Assembly (NCBI GenBank): GCA_963383645.1
Contig: OY726563.1
Coordinates: forward strand, 33,696,331-33,760,330
DNA: 64,000 bases
Source: Muscardinus avellanarius
Lineage: Eukaryota > Chordata > Mammalia > Rodentia > Gliridae
Reading direction: 5' to 3'
Positions 10,380 to 21,349 of the stretch are shown here, piece by piece (the first letter of the stretch is position 1; the number at the start of each line of letters is the position of its first letter). The translations under genes were made by a program, and so were the position numbers. Under the pieces are notes generated by a model that worked only from the letters and a program-made list of their open reading frames with translations, made no database searches and was not told the DNA's origin.

Positions 10380-11240
10380 CGTTTAGAATCTCAGGTTTTG
10401 AAAAACACTGCAATATTGCATGACAAATACCCACAGTCTTAGAAATAGAGACTAAACTTAAAGATAGTCAACTTTGAAGGGAAAGAACACTATTTTTCTA
10501 GGAAGCTTCAGAGGAACCAATTATTAACAAAGAAGATAATTTTAAAATGATTTTTCTTGTAATTGAAGATACAGTGATAGAATGCATAAACTGGCATTTT
10601 GGATTACATATAAATCATAAAGCCACTCTCAATTTCTTCTATGACCAACAGCCACAAGTTACAGGAAATGTCACAGAAAATACTAAAATGCCATCCTATA
10701 AATTTACATTTAAAATTAAATTCAGGCTTACTCCAAACTTATTTGTATAAAGAGTTAACTGTTTTTAGAAAAATTACTATATGGGTATCATCAGCTTTGG
10801 ATGTACTGGAATACATTTTGAAATAATTTTTCAGAAATGCCTCCCCATGTTGCCTATAAAAATACTCAGCACTACTTGCAGTTGCATCAGCAGAAAGATC
10901 CTTTTCCAAATTAAAAATTATCAGTTATCTGCAATCTCACATTTGCCAAGAGTGACTGGTGTCGTTTTCAATTTACATCAACTGAAAATTAAGTTGCTAA
11001 AAGTATGAATGTTGATGACCTAATAAGTAAATTTGCAGAAAAGTGAGCCACACAGATATTATGGTCAATCAAGATATCACATTAATAAAGTATTATTCAC
11101 AGTATGCCATAAAATTATGACACCAAAAACATTACTGTCTTGCGATCTATAAGTTCATGTTGTTATTGATATATCATTGTTATCCCTGTTGTATTTTATA
11201 TGTGATAAAATATTTTTAACAAAAAAAGCTTTATATTTTA
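10380..11240 (+). pseudogene. Decayed hAT-superfamily transposase, C-terminal part
   Basis: Frame-by-frame reading gives S-A-E-R-S-F-S-K-L-K-I-I at 10887-10922, the hallmark of the hAT dimerisation domain. It continues to a stop at 10953. The next conserved block, N-V-D-D-L-I-S-K-F-A-E-K, is at 11008-11043 in a shifted frame. Upstream, residues around V-I-E-D-T-V-I-E (from about 10559) fit the region before the domain. At least one frameshift and several stops break it, so it cannot make a transposase. The DNA is AT-rich compared with its surroundings. No terminal inverted repeats were identified. The subfamily is not resolved. Confidence 0.75.
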
Positions 11241-11246
11241 GCACCA

Positions 11247-11491
11247 TTTTTTGGTACTGGGAATGGAACCCAGGGGCATTCAACCTCCGAGCTACACCTC
11301 CTGCCCTATTTTTTATTCTTTTTTAAATTTTTTATTCTATTTTATTTTTTATTCTATTTTTATTATTGAAACAGGGTCTCACTGAGTTGCAAAGGGCCTC
11401 ACTAAGTAGCTGAGGCTGGCCGCGAACCATGATCCTCCTGTCTCAGCCTCCCAAATGCTGGGATTACAAGCGTGCGCCACCGTGCCCAGCA
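11247..11491 (-). mobile_element. Antisense SINE, type A
   Basis: ID half 'ggtactgggaatggaaccc', an extended T-rich linker of 'tttttattctatttta' repeats, and a B1 half with the A-type 'ccaaatgctgggattacaag'. Confidence 0.88.
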
Positions 11492-11603
11492 CAAGAATAC
11501 CATTCTTATCATACAATGGATTTATGCTTGGCCTGCTCAAATTCATAATTTGGTAGATCTTACAGTTCCAGCTCATGATGAATAGCTCTGGTCATATGGC
11601 CAC

Positions 11604-11608
<5 letters not shown>

Positions 11609-11651
<43 letters not shown>

Positions 11652-12342
11652 GAAGATTGAACATAGGGGCATTCTACTTCTGAAATACATTCCCATCCCT
11701 ATTTTATTTTTTATTTTGGTACTAGGCATTAAACCCAGGGATGTTCTAACTCCAAGCTACACCCCATATCCCATTTCTGTTTTGTTTTGTGTTTTGTACC
11801 AGGATGGACCTGGAGGCATTCTATTAGCTACATTTCAGACCTTTAAAAAACATTTTTTTTAAAAAATTTGGAAACAGGGCCGGGTGTGGTGATGCATGCT
11901 TGTAATCCCAGTGCTTGGGAGGCTGAGTCAGGATGATCGCACAGGTTCGAAGCCAGCCTCAGCTACTTAGTGAGGCTCTCAGCAACTTAGTGAGACCCTG
12001 TTTCCAAATTAAGTATAAAATGGGTCTGGGACTATAGCCTGGAGGTAGAAAGCCCCTGGGTTCCACCCCCTCAAAACAATTTGGAAACAGGGTGTCTCTA
12101 AATTGCTGAGACCGGCCTCAAACCTACAATCCTCTTGTCTAAGCTTCCCAAGTACTAGGATTATAGACATGTGTCACCTTGCCTCGCTACCCTATGCTCT
12201 TTTTAGTTTTTATTTTTGAAACAAGGTTTTGCTAAGTTGCTGAAGGTCTCACTAAATTGCTGAGGCTGGCCTTGAACCTCCAATCTTCCTGTCTCAATCT
12301 CCCAAGTACTGGAATTATCGGCATGTGCAGCCATGCCCAGCT
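11609..12342 (-). mobile_element. Antisense SINE stack split by a type B copy
   Basis: (GT)n at 11609-11647 is followed by three ID-like starts (11649, about 11718 and 11797) and two B1 halves (about 11846-12187 and 12189-12342). A sense type B SINE (11880-12077) splits the first B1 half. The number of ID starts exceeds the B1 halves, so one copy has lost its left part. Confidence 0.75.
11865..12092 (+). mobile_element. SINE, type B, with 15-bp TSD
   Basis: The TSD 'aatttggaaacaggg' is perfect at 11865-11879 and 12078-12092, and the duplicated sequence is itself SINE sequence. The body has the type B 'ggtctgggactatagcctgg' ID half. Confidence 0.93.
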
Positions 12343-13503
12343 GGTAGCCCATGTTTAGAGGCTCTAAATCCACCAGACCCCAGTGACATGCGCAGAGTTG
12401 CTTTCTGAATGAAGGCATGGCCCTGCTCCAGAACCTCCGACGCCTGCATTGTGCTTCTTCTATTGGGTCTTGCCATAAATCTCATCCAGCATCCTTTTCC
12501 ACAACACTGATCTCAAGTACCAGGCCAGAGAGCCTAAGCCACGGCGCTGTTGCCTGTACTTGCTGCAGTTTTCTTGCCATGGGCTCTACTCAAAACTTCC
12601 AGCCTTCTGCTTCACTCCAGTTAACAGGTATTCCCAAGTACGCAACATGCTTCTTCAAGCCTGCCTCTCATTGGGGGGATTGCAAACTGGAGTAAGTTCC
12701 TTTTACATTTATAGGGGCTGTCCCAGCATGCCCTAGCCCACTGGACCCCTCACATCCTCACTGATAACATAGGTCTCTAATTTTTCAAAGAGTTAATGTC
12801 CTACTCTCCAGAGCTCCAGTGTCTCACCAAGACTACCAACATACTTGCCCCTCCTTGCTCAGCTGGGATCCCAGAACAACCCAGTCCCAGTATATGAGAA
12901 CTACCTCAAGGTGCCATGAGACCAAAGAAAGAGGCATGCAGGGCCAGACTGCACTGTGTGTGATTTGTTGGGAGGCATATTGACAGAAGTGTGGTCCTGG
13001 GCAGCAGCAAGACCAGTGTACCCCTGCAATTTGGGTCAGAGGATGGCTTCACATAATGGACAAGATGAAAGTGACTTTATCCAAGTCTGAATGTACCTGG
13101 GTAAACTCAAGCTAATATCAAGGATGTTGGGCACATTTCTGGCACTGACAGCAGGAGAAAAAGAAAAAGAGTCTGGGTTGTAAAACTGTGCATATCCTTC
13201 TAGTGATTCTGTTTATTTGTGCTATCCTGGGAAACTATGCAGTGAGAACCGATCAGGGCCAGTGGTGGCTATTCTAGTTCAAGATGGCTGCAGCGAGGTC
13301 AAGCCGAGTCCCTGTATCTGGTCCAATTCGTGTGACAGCATCGACATGAGGCATCTGTGTAGTATTTGCAGAATGTCTAGATGGTCCAGAGCCCTCCAGA
13401 TTATATTATAGGAGAGGGTGGGAAAGCTGATAGTCCCGGAACAAGATCTTGCATGCTACTTCTGTCTATCCCACATAGATGAAAGTTACCAGGCATAGAA
13501 AAT
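12343..13503. other. 1.16-kb single-copy region
   Basis: No repeat family recognised. A 92-codon frame at 12417-12695 (+) and shorter frames lack any family signature. A YY1-like 'caagatggctgc' occurs near 13281. Old degraded repeat or intergenic sequence. Confidence 0.4.
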
Positions 13504-13974
13504 GATGCAGTCGAGCCGGGCGTGGTGGGCTTGTCATCCCAGCATTCGGGAGGCTGAGACAGGAGGATCATGGTTCATGGCCAGCCTGTTACTTAGTGAG
13601 GCCCTCTGCAACTCAGTGAGACCCTGTTTCAAAAATAAAGAATAAAAAATAGGACTGGGGGTATATCTCAGAGATATGATGCTCCTGGGTTCAATCCCCA
13701 GTACCACAAAAGAAAAGAAAAGAAAAGAGCCAGGCGTGGTGGCGCACGCTTGTAATCCCAGCATTCGGGAGGCTGAGAATGGAGGATCATGGTTAGCGGA
13801 CAGCCTCAGCTGCTTAGTGAGGCCCTCTGTAACTCAGTGAGACCCAGTTTCAAAATAAAGAATAAAAAAATAGGGCAGGGGGTGTAGTTCGGAGGTCGAA
13901 TGCTCCTGGGTTCTACCCCCAGACCTGCAAAAAAAAGAAGAAAAGAAAGGAAAGGAAGGGAAAGAAAGAAGAAA

Positions 13975-14011
<37 letters not shown>

Positions 14012-14069
14012 GAAGGAAGGAAGGAAGGAAGGAAGGAAGGAAGGAAGGAAGGAAGGAAGGGATGCAGTC
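13504..14069 (+). mobile_element. Two tandem type A SINEs with (GAAA)/(GGAA) tail in one TSD
   Basis: The outer TSD 'gatgcagtc' is at 13504-13512 and 14061-14069. The first SINE ends in (AAAAG) units near 13722, followed by a second copy at 13728-13928. The purine tail 13929-14060 changes from GAAA to GGAA units. The second copy most likely inserted into the tail of the first. Confidence 0.88.
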
Positions 14070-14231
14070 ACCAGACCCACGCCCCTAGTATGTCGCCGGG
14101 CAAAGCCGCTGTGACTGAGGCTGCTTCTGAATGAAATGGTCCCCTCTCGATCACCATGATTCAGCCAGGATCTTTAAGGACTAGCCTGTTTAATTAAGTA
14201 GGAACATGTTGGGGCCACAACCCCTGCTCTT

Positions 14232-14321
14232 GTTTTGTTTATTTGTTTTGTGTAATACTGGGGATTGAATACAGGGGTGTTCCACCTCTGAGCTACAGCC
14301 AGGTCCCAGGTATGTATACAT

Positions 14322-14356
<35 letters not shown>

Positions 14357-14427
14357 TTGCAGTACTGAAGATTGAGCCCAGGAGCATTCTACCTTCAAGC
14401 TGCACCCCCAGCCCTATTTTTTGTTGC

Positions 14428-14478
<51 letters not shown>

Positions 14479-14829
14479 TCCTTTCTCTGTTTTTGTTTTG
14501 TTTTGGTGGTGGTACTGGGGGTGGAACCCAGAGGCTTTCCACTTCCGGACTATACTCCCAGACCTATTTTATATTTTATTTGGAAACAGGGTCTCACTCA
14601 GTAGCTGAGGCTGGCTTCAAACCTGCGCAATCCTCCTGTCTCAGCCTCCCAAGCACGGGGATTACAAACGTGCGCCACCACACCTGGCTATTCTTTATTT
14701 TCAAACAGCATCTCACTAAGTTGTGGAGGGCCTCACTAAGTAGCTGAGGCTGGCCCCGAACCTGCGATCCTCCTGGCTCAGCCTCCCAAGTACTGACTGG
14801 GCTTACGAGCATGTTCCACCACACTGGTT
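14232..14829 (-). mobile_element. Antisense SINE cluster with (TTTA)n and (TTTC)n
   Basis: An ID fragment (14238-14318), (TTTA)n, then an ID start at 14357. A (TTTC)n tail (14428-14480) belongs to a type B SINE (about 14500-14690) that split the 14357 copy, whose B1 half resumes at 14691-14829. Confidence 0.82.
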
Positions 14830-14934
14830 TTTTCCTGAAGTTGCTACCCAAGTCACTGGCCATAGGATTGTTCGGGAAAGGAGGGCTCCTCAACGACAGT
14901 TGCAGGCCGGCAGGTGGCAGAGAGGCAGAGTTAG

Positions 14935-15262
14935 TCTTCCTTACCTGATTCCACATCGGTGGGTCCGACCAACCACTGACTGAAACTACTCTTTAAAAAC
15001 ATGATGTTGGTACTGAACATGTACAGACGTTTTTCTTGTCAGTATTCCCCGAACAATACAGTATAACAACTATTTGCATAGCATTTACATTGTATTAATT
15101 ACTATAAGTAATTAAAGACGAGAACGTATACAGGAGTATGTGTCTGGGTTCTATGCAAATACCACACACCTTTTTATATAAGGTACTTGAGCATCCACAG
15201 ACCGTGGTATCCCCAGCGGTCCAGAAACTGGTCTCCCATGGATACCAAGGGATAACTGGACT
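14935..15262. mobile_element. Tigger-type (MER2/Tigger3-like) DNA transposon fragment
   Basis: The block 'acaactatttgcatagcatt' followed by 'tacattgtattaatt' and 'ttgagcatccacagacc', closing with 'ggataccaagggataactgg', matches the short nonautonomous Tigger elements of mammals. The 5' end is diverged. It has no coding capacity. Confidence 0.7.
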
Positions 15263-15381
15263 CCAGCTTCTTTGCTCATCTGGGAGAAGAATTCTGCTCA
15301 CACTTAGCTTCTAGAGATGCTCAGAGGGACTGCATCTTGTTTGCCCACACAAGTTAACCTGCTCTTTAGCTCACCCGCCCC

Positions 15382-15600
15382 GCCATTTTTTTTTTTTTTT
15401 TTTTTGGTAGTAGGGATTGAACTCAGGGCTTCGTACCTCCAAGCACCTACACCCCTAGGCCTTTTTATTTTTTTATATTTTTAAATACGGTCCTCCTAAA
15501 TTGCTGAGTGCCTCACTAAGTTGCCGAGGCTGGCCTCTAACCTGTAATTCTCCTGGCTCAGCCTCCCCAGTACTGGGATAACAAGCATGGGTCATTAGCA
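15382..15600 (-). mobile_element. Antisense SINE, type D
   Basis: T23 tail, ID half 'ggtagtagggattgaactc', and B1 half ending 'aacaagcatgggtc'. Confidence 0.87.
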
Positions 15601-16008
15601 CTCTTCCTTCCCCTCTCACTTCTGCAGCCCATCCCTGTGCTTCTTCGGATCCTTCCCAAGTGAATCTCTTGCACCCCCACCCTCATCCTGGGGTCCACTT
15701 CTGGGGGGACAACCTGAGAAGCCATCCCATGAGTTCTTGAACTGTAGGTACTCCCAGCCCCTAAATTTCCCAAGCGGAGGAGAGGATGCTCTGCAGAGAA
15801 GACCCGCAGCCTCTGCGGGAGCCCAGGACAAGGTCCAGTTCTCACTGTCAGAATCTGGCTTCTGTTGCTAGCCCTTAAATCTTCCTGCCAGGATTTAAAA
15901 CCACTTCTTCATTCAATTTTTTTTTCCGTTTTCTGAGAGAATAGCTGGCCACCAACTTTGGGCTGGAAGCCTCTCGTGTACTTGAAGGTGGGTATTAATC
16001 TTCAACTT
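15601..16008. other. Single-copy segment
   Basis: Nothing assigned. Overlapping minus-strand frames of 71 and 95 codons (15558-15845) lack any family signature and partly read SINE sequence. Confidence 0.35.
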
Positions 16009-16258
16009 TCCAAGCACTCCTGTAATCCCAGAACATGGGAGGCTGAGACAGAAAGATCACAGATTCGAGGCCAGCCTCAGAATAAAAAATGAAAAAGTGC
16101 CAAGGATTTAGCTCAGAGATAGAATGCCCCTGGGTTCAACCCCCAAATATCTATCTATCTATCTATCTTTATTTTATATTTTATATATACAATTTTATTT
16201 TAATATATATCTTTATTTTATATTTTATATATACATATACATATTACACATACACACA

Positions 16259-16302
<44 letters not shown>
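16009..16302 (+). mobile_element. SINE, internally deleted, with compound microsatellite tail
   Basis: The B1 half is joined early to the ID half (16009-16150). The tail is (CTAT)n, then AT-rich 'tatatatacatataca' and (GT)n at 16262-16302. Confidence 0.85.
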
Positions 16303-16306
<4 letters not shown>

Positions 16307-16329
16307 GTACCTCTCCAGGCTGAATAATC

Positions 16330-17140
16330 CAGGTCTTTCTAAGCTTTCCCATTGGGCCCATTTTCCAGGATTTCAATCATCCTCAAGGCTGTAAAGTGTC
16401 AACTCACGCTGTTCACAGTAGACGAGCTGCAGGATCCGAGACCACCAGAGGCAGGTCCACCCGAAGAAGAAGTCCACAGGAGGGAGGTGCCTCTGCGGCT
16501 GTAAATCACCCTCTCCCAGCCTCCTCCGGAGCAGAACAAGCCCCAGCTTGCTGTTGAAGGCCATAAAGCTTCTCTTCTTTCAAGGGCCCTTTGTTGGGCA
16601 TGTTCGCGTAGCAGGCGTGCGAGTCCACCAAGAGCCCGTAAAACTTCACGGGCCTTTGTGCAGGTGACCCCACAAGCCTGCGCCTCTGCGATCCACCCTT
16701 CCGTCCACAATGAAACCGTTGCCCGGTTCACCCAGAAACGGACTGGCCTCGTTTTGGCTCAGGATGTGTTTGTTAGCTTTACAAATGGCTTCTGAGGCCA
16801 GACAACCCTGAATGCGGGATCCACGGGAGCTCAGGGAGGGCCTGGGAACTGAGCACTAAACCTCCGTGGTTTCCATGGAGATTTTCAAACAATTCACCTC
16901 AGGGGGAAACCTGGGCTGTCTCTGAGGCTGAGCACTGGGAGGCAGGAGGCTGGCCTCTTGCTCTCTCTAGTTAGTCCGGGGTCCTGTGCCCTAAGTAGCC
17001 TAGGACACCTCTGCCCCGTCCCTGATGCTGCATCCACCCCAGGGATCCTATCAGCCTGGAGAAAGTAAAGTCCCGACAAAGCCAATTGCCAGAGGATATT
17101 TCTCTCCCACATAGCTGAGCAGTTAAGAACGCGGGCATCA
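16330..17140. other. GC-rich single-copy region, possible coding remnant
   Basis: This 0.8-kb stretch has no SINE. On the minus strand, 16399-16731 is open for 110 codons, and an overlapping frame (16373-16564) and a third frame around 16550-16650 also read freely. I recognise no protein. A MIR-like 'gagcagttaagaacgcgggc' is near 17112. It may be a frameshifted processed pseudogene or simply GC-rich DNA. Confidence 0.4.
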
Positions 17141-17141
17141 A

Positions 17142-17580
17142 GCTGGGAATGGTGGTACACATGTTGTGATCCCACTGCTTGGGAGGCTGAGACAGGAGGA
17201 TCACAAGTTCCAGGCCATTCTCAGCAATGTAGGGAGAGCCTCAACAATTTATCGAGATCCTGTTTCAAAATAAAAACATAAAGCGGGGCACGGTGGCACA
17301 CGCTTTTGATCCCAGTACTTGGGAGGCTGAGACAGGACGATCGCAGGTTCAAGGCCAGCTTCAGTAACTAGTGAGACTCTCATCAACCTAACGAGACTCT
17401 GTTTCAAAATAAAAAAAAATTAAATAGGGCTTGGGGTGTAGCTTGGAGGTAGAATTCCCCTGGGCTGAATCCCAGGTACCACTAAATAAATTAGTAAATA
17501 AACATAAATAAATAAAAAGGGCTGGAGGTGTAGCTCAAAGCAGAGGTAGAATGCCCTGGGTTCGGTCATCAATATAAAAA
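17142..17580 (+). mobile_element. SINE split at its linker by another SINE
   Basis: Outer copy: B1 half 17142-17277 and ID half 17518-17580. Inner copy 17283-17517 has a full ID half and an (AAAT)-rich tail. 'acataaa' flanks it on both sides. Confidence 0.85.
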
Positions 17581-17745
17581 CAAAAGTATTTATGCACTGA
17601 ATAAGACAAACACTGACTAGTGGTCCATTCAGAAGTACAATATAACTCTGTTGGGAGCGATGGGAGAGGCAAGGTCACAGGTGTATGGAAAAGGCAGGAA
17701 AAATGAAAACAATTTAAAGAGAGCAAATGAATTAAGAATTATGCT

Positions 17746-17910
17746 CTGGCTGGACAGAGTAGCACACACCTGTAACCTCAGTACTTGCGAGGCTGAGACA
17801 AGTGGATTGCAGGCTCTGTTTCAAAAAGCAAAGGAAAAGGACTGGTGGTGCAACTCAGAGGTAGAAAGCCCTGACTTCAATTCCCAGTACCATGCATATG
17901 AAAAAAAAAA
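17746..17910 (+). mobile_element. SINE with internal deletion
   Basis: The B1 half breaks off after 'gattgcagg' and joins 'ctctgtttcaaaaagc'. The ID half is complete. Confidence 0.85.
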
Positions 17911-17966
17911 TTATGTTCTAATTTGATCAATATAAGTAAAAGGTATTTTAGTCCTTTTGAGACTTT

Positions 17967-18173
17967 AATTTGTTATGTTTTGTTTTGTTGTAGTACTGAG
18001 GATTAGACCCAGGGGCGTTCTACCTCTGAGCTACACTCCAGCCCTTTATATTTTGTTTTTCATTTTGAAACAGGATCTTGCTAGATTACTGTGCACTGGC
18101 CTTGAACCTGCGATCCTCCTGTCTCAGCCTCCCAAGTACTGAAATTACAGGTATGTGCTGCCACATCCAGCTT
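17967..18173 (-). mobile_element. Antisense SINE, type D
   Basis: (TTTTG) tail, 'tagtactgaggattagaccc' ID half, and B1 half ending 'gccacatccagctt'. Confidence 0.87.
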
Positions 18174-18193
18174 GTAATTTGTTTTTAAGAAAA

Positions 18194-18680
18194 AAGCGGG
18201 ACATGGTGGCGCACGCTTGTGACCCCAGTACTTGAGAGGCTGAGACAGAAGGATCGCACAGGTTCGAAGCCAGCCTCAGCTACTTAGTGAGGCTCTCAGC
18301 AACTTAGTGAGACCCTGTTTCCAAATAAAATATAAAAAAGGTCTGGGAGTATAGCCCGGAGGTAGAAAGCCTCTGTGTTCCACCCCCAGTACCACCAAAA
18401 ATAAAAAATAAAAAAATAAAAAATAAATAAATAAAGCAGATAGTAGCTGAGCGTGGTGGCGCACTCTTGTAATCCCTGCACGTGGGAGGCTGAGACAGGA
18501 GGATCGCACAGGTTCGAAGCCAGCCTCAGCTACTTAGTAAGGCTCTCAGCAACTTAGTGAGACCCCTGTTTTCAAATAAAATATAAAATAGGTCTGGGAA
18601 TATAGCCCAGAGGTAGAAAAGCCACTGGGTTCCATCCCCAATACCATAATAAATAAATAAATAAATAAATAAATAAATAT
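18194..18680 (+). mobile_element. Two consecutive type B SINEs
   Basis: Copies at 18196-18434 and 18447-18680, both with 'ggtctgggagtatagccc'-like ID halves and AAAT-rich tails. They are similar enough to be near-contemporary inserts. The second may sit in the tail of the first. Confidence 0.9.
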
Positions 18681-18849
18681 TGACATTTTAAGAGTGTAGC
18701 AACCATAAGATTTGGGGTATGCTCAGGGTGCTCTGGACAGGACAATATTTCCCTGCCACAAGGAGAGCTTTAGGCTTCTAGAAGGCATACAATATTCTAG
18801 CGGGTCAAAAATAAAATTCCTATGCATCTTACTTTGGGGAAGTAAAAAT

Positions 18850-19113
18850 AAAATAGTAGTAATTAGGAACAATGACATTTGCCTGTAATCCCAATACCGG
18901 GGAGGTTGGGATAGGAGGCTTGCAGGTTCAAGGCCAACCCGGACAGCTTAGTGAGACCCTCGGTACCTTAGTGAGATACTCGGTTGCTTTGGTGAGATAA
19001 AAATTTAAAAAAAAAAATTAAAAGGCTGGGGGTATACCTCGGAGGTAGTATGCTCCTGGGTTCAATCCCCAGTACCACCACCAAAAACAACAACAACAAC
19101 AAAATAGTAGTAA
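18850..19113 (+). mobile_element. SINE, type D, with TSD
   Basis: The 13-bp TSD 'aaaatagtagtaa' is at 18850-18862 and 19101-19113 without mismatch. The tail is (CAA)n. Confidence 0.92.
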
Positions 19114-19202
19114 AGAAATTTGATGGCATCTGCTTTTGTCAAATCTGTGGCAGAGACAAAATGGCATGCAGGCGATAGTGTTTTAAAAGAGCACACCCGA
19201 GC

Positions 19203-19417
19203 CTGAGTCAGTCGTCGTGGCTCACACCTGTAATCCCAGTACTTGGGAGGCTGAGACAGGAGGATCGCAGCTTTGTAGCCAGCTCCAGCAATTTAGTGAG
19301 GCCCTCCACAACTCAGTGAAACCCTCTTTCAAAATAAAACAAAAATAGGGCTAGGGATGCAGCTCGGAGGTAGAGTGCCCCTGGGTTCAATCCCCAGCAT
19401 GCATGCGTGCGCATGCG

Positions 19418-19451
<34 letters not shown>

Positions 19452-19478
19452 TGCACACACACACACACACACACGCAC

Positions 19479-19520
<42 letters not shown>
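19203..19520 (+). mobile_element. SINE, type D, with long (CA)n tail
   Basis: The body runs to about 19398. The tail starts 'catgcatgcgtgcgcatgcg' and runs as CA repeats with CGCA variants to 19520. The alternating purine-pyrimidine run is about 120 bp. Confidence 0.92.
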
Positions 19521-19521
<1 letters not shown>

Positions 19522-19684
19522 GTACACTTGGCATTCGTGGCCCTTGCTTGCTAGATCCAATACTGAGCAGGCCTGAAGCCAGTGGACGTTATGACTGAAG
19601 GCTTGTAAGGAAATGGGGGCTTCTCGGCCCTAAAGTGATTGATTCTAAATCATTTCCTGCAGTCGAAGTTGGATGTTTGTTTGT

Positions 19685-20033
19685 TTGTTTATGTGTGGTA
19701 CTGGGAGTTGAACCCAGGGTTGCTCTACCACTGAGCTATAAGCCCAGCCCCTCTTTTTCTTTTTGCGGGTCTGGGGATGGAACCCAGGGTCATTCGACCT
19801 CTGAGCTACACCCCCTGCCCTATGTTTTTATTTTTTATTTTGAAACAGGGTCTCACTGAATTGCAAAGCTACTAAGTAGCTGAGGCTGTCCGTGAACTGC
19901 GATCCTCCAGTCTCAGCCTCCTGAATGCTGGGATTATAAGCGTGTGCCACTATGCTTGGCCTCTCTTTTTTTTTTTGTGGTGGTACTCAGGGGTGGAACC
20001 CAGGGGCTTTCCACCTCCGGGCTACTTCCAGAC

Positions 20034-20079
<46 letters not shown>

Positions 20080-20566
20080 CACACATATAATTTTGAAACA
20101 GGGTCTCACTAAGTTTCTGAGAGCCTCACAAAGTAGCTGAGGCTGGCTTCAAACCTGTGCAGTCCTCCTGTCTCAGCCTCCCAAGCACTGGGATTACAAC
20201 TGTGCGCCATCATGCCTGGTTCCTATTTTTTTTTTTTTTACAGTACTGGGGATGGAACCCTGAGGCATTGTACCTCCAAGCTACAACCCCAGCCCTATTT
20301 TTATTTTTTATTTTGAAACAGGGCCTCACTGAGTGACAAAGGGCCTCACTAAGTAGTTGAAGCTAGCTGAAAACCATGAGCCTCTCAGCCTCCCGAATGC
20401 TGGAATTATAAGCATTTGCCACCATGCCCGGCACCCACAGCCCTCTCTATTTTGTATTTTGCAACAGGGTCTTGCTAAGTTGCTGAGACTGGCCTCAAAC
20501 CTGCGAGGCTCCTGTCTTAGTCACCCAAGTACTGAGATGAAAGGCAGGCGCCACCACACCCAGCTA
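19685..20566 (-). mobile_element. Array of five antisense SINE parts
   Basis: ID start 19693-19756; type A 19757-19963; type B 19965-20218 with an (AT)n run at 20037-20075 in its linker; a copy at 20226-20434; and a lone B1 half 20435-20566, probably the rest of the copy that starts at 19693. This is stepwise nesting in one orientation. Confidence 0.85.
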
Positions 20567-20584
20567 GAGGTTTATTCCCAATAT

Positions 20585-20657
20585 GACAATAATAAATTTC
20601 CCATTTATAAGCCAGTTTATAACTTTCAAATTACTTTCACACATATTAACTAATTTA

Positions 20658-20699
<42 letters not shown>

Positions 20700-20965
20700 G
20701 GGGCATTCTACCTCTGAGGTATAGTCTGAGCCCTATTTTTTTTATTTTGAAACAGGATTTCACTAAGTTGTAGATAACTTCACTAAATTTCTGAGGCTGG
20801 CTGCAAACCTACTATCCTTTATCAGCCTTTCAAATACTGGGATTACAAGTGTGCACCAGTACACTCGGCTCTAGTTTAATTTTTCACATTAATCCTAGCA
20901 GAAAATGAGTTATTTTTATTAACTTTGGAAACTGAAGCTCAGAGGGGCCAAGTGACATATGTTTA
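20585..20965 (-). mobile_element. MIR fragment split by a SINE
   Basis: 'tcacacatattaactaattt' before the SINE and 'aaactgaagctcagaggggc' then 'caagtgacatatgt' after it fit an antisense MIR. Confidence 0.55.
20661..20872 (-). mobile_element. Antisense SINE with (GT)n(GC)n tail
   Basis: The tail reads GT repeats and then 'gcgcgcgcgc'. The ID half begins inside the unit at 'aggggcattctacctctgag'. Confidence 0.87.
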
Positions 20966-21009
20966 GTGATACAGTGAACTTCGGGCAGACCCAATGGTAT
21001 GACAGAGGC

Positions 21010-21125
21010 TATTAGCTTTCTATAGCTATTTTTTAGTCTGTTTTCTATTACTATAGTACAATACCTGAAGCTGCAAACTTTATAAAGAAAAGAGGTTTAT
21101 TTAGCTCACAGATCTGAAAGTTCAA
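21010..21125 (-). mobile_element. MaLR-type LTR 3' end, antisense
   Basis: 'ttactatagtacaatacctg' and 'taaagaaaagaggtttattt' followed by 'agctcac' is the antisense MaLR end, cut short by an L1 tail. Confidence 0.65.
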
Positions 21126-21345
21126 GAGAGAGAAAATAAAAGGAACAAAGTAGAGGGAAGCTCATGAAAAAGGAAGGAGGAAGTCGAGCAGAGCACGGGA
21201 ACCGGGTGGAGGGAGGAGGAAGGGAAAGGAAGGTACTGAGGAATGAAATGACCAAATTATGTACACGCATGCACAGATATGCAACAGTGAATCCCACTAT
21301 TATGTATAACCATAATGCACCAATTAAAACGAAAAAAAAATATTG
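21126..21345 (+). mobile_element. L1 3' end (3' UTR)
   Basis: Purine-rich 'gagggaggaggaagggaaag', then 'aaattatgtacacgcatgca' and 'tgcaccaattaaaac' with an A-run. This layout is shared with the L1 tail at 40724-41190. Confidence 0.7.
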
Positions 21346-21349
21346 GTGC

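Noticed and set aside
13900..14088. Lysine/arginine/glutamate-rich open frame
   Set aside because: It reads through the (GAAA)/(GGAA) tail of a SINE pair; low-complexity translation with no gene context.
14372..14747. Phenylalanine/serine-rich membrane-like frames
   Set aside because: Frames through (TTTC)n and antisense SINEs; the same peptide words recur wherever this SINE occurs.
19313..19598. Histidine-threonine or cysteine-valine repeat proteins on both strands
   Set aside because: Translation of a (CA)n tract in all frames.
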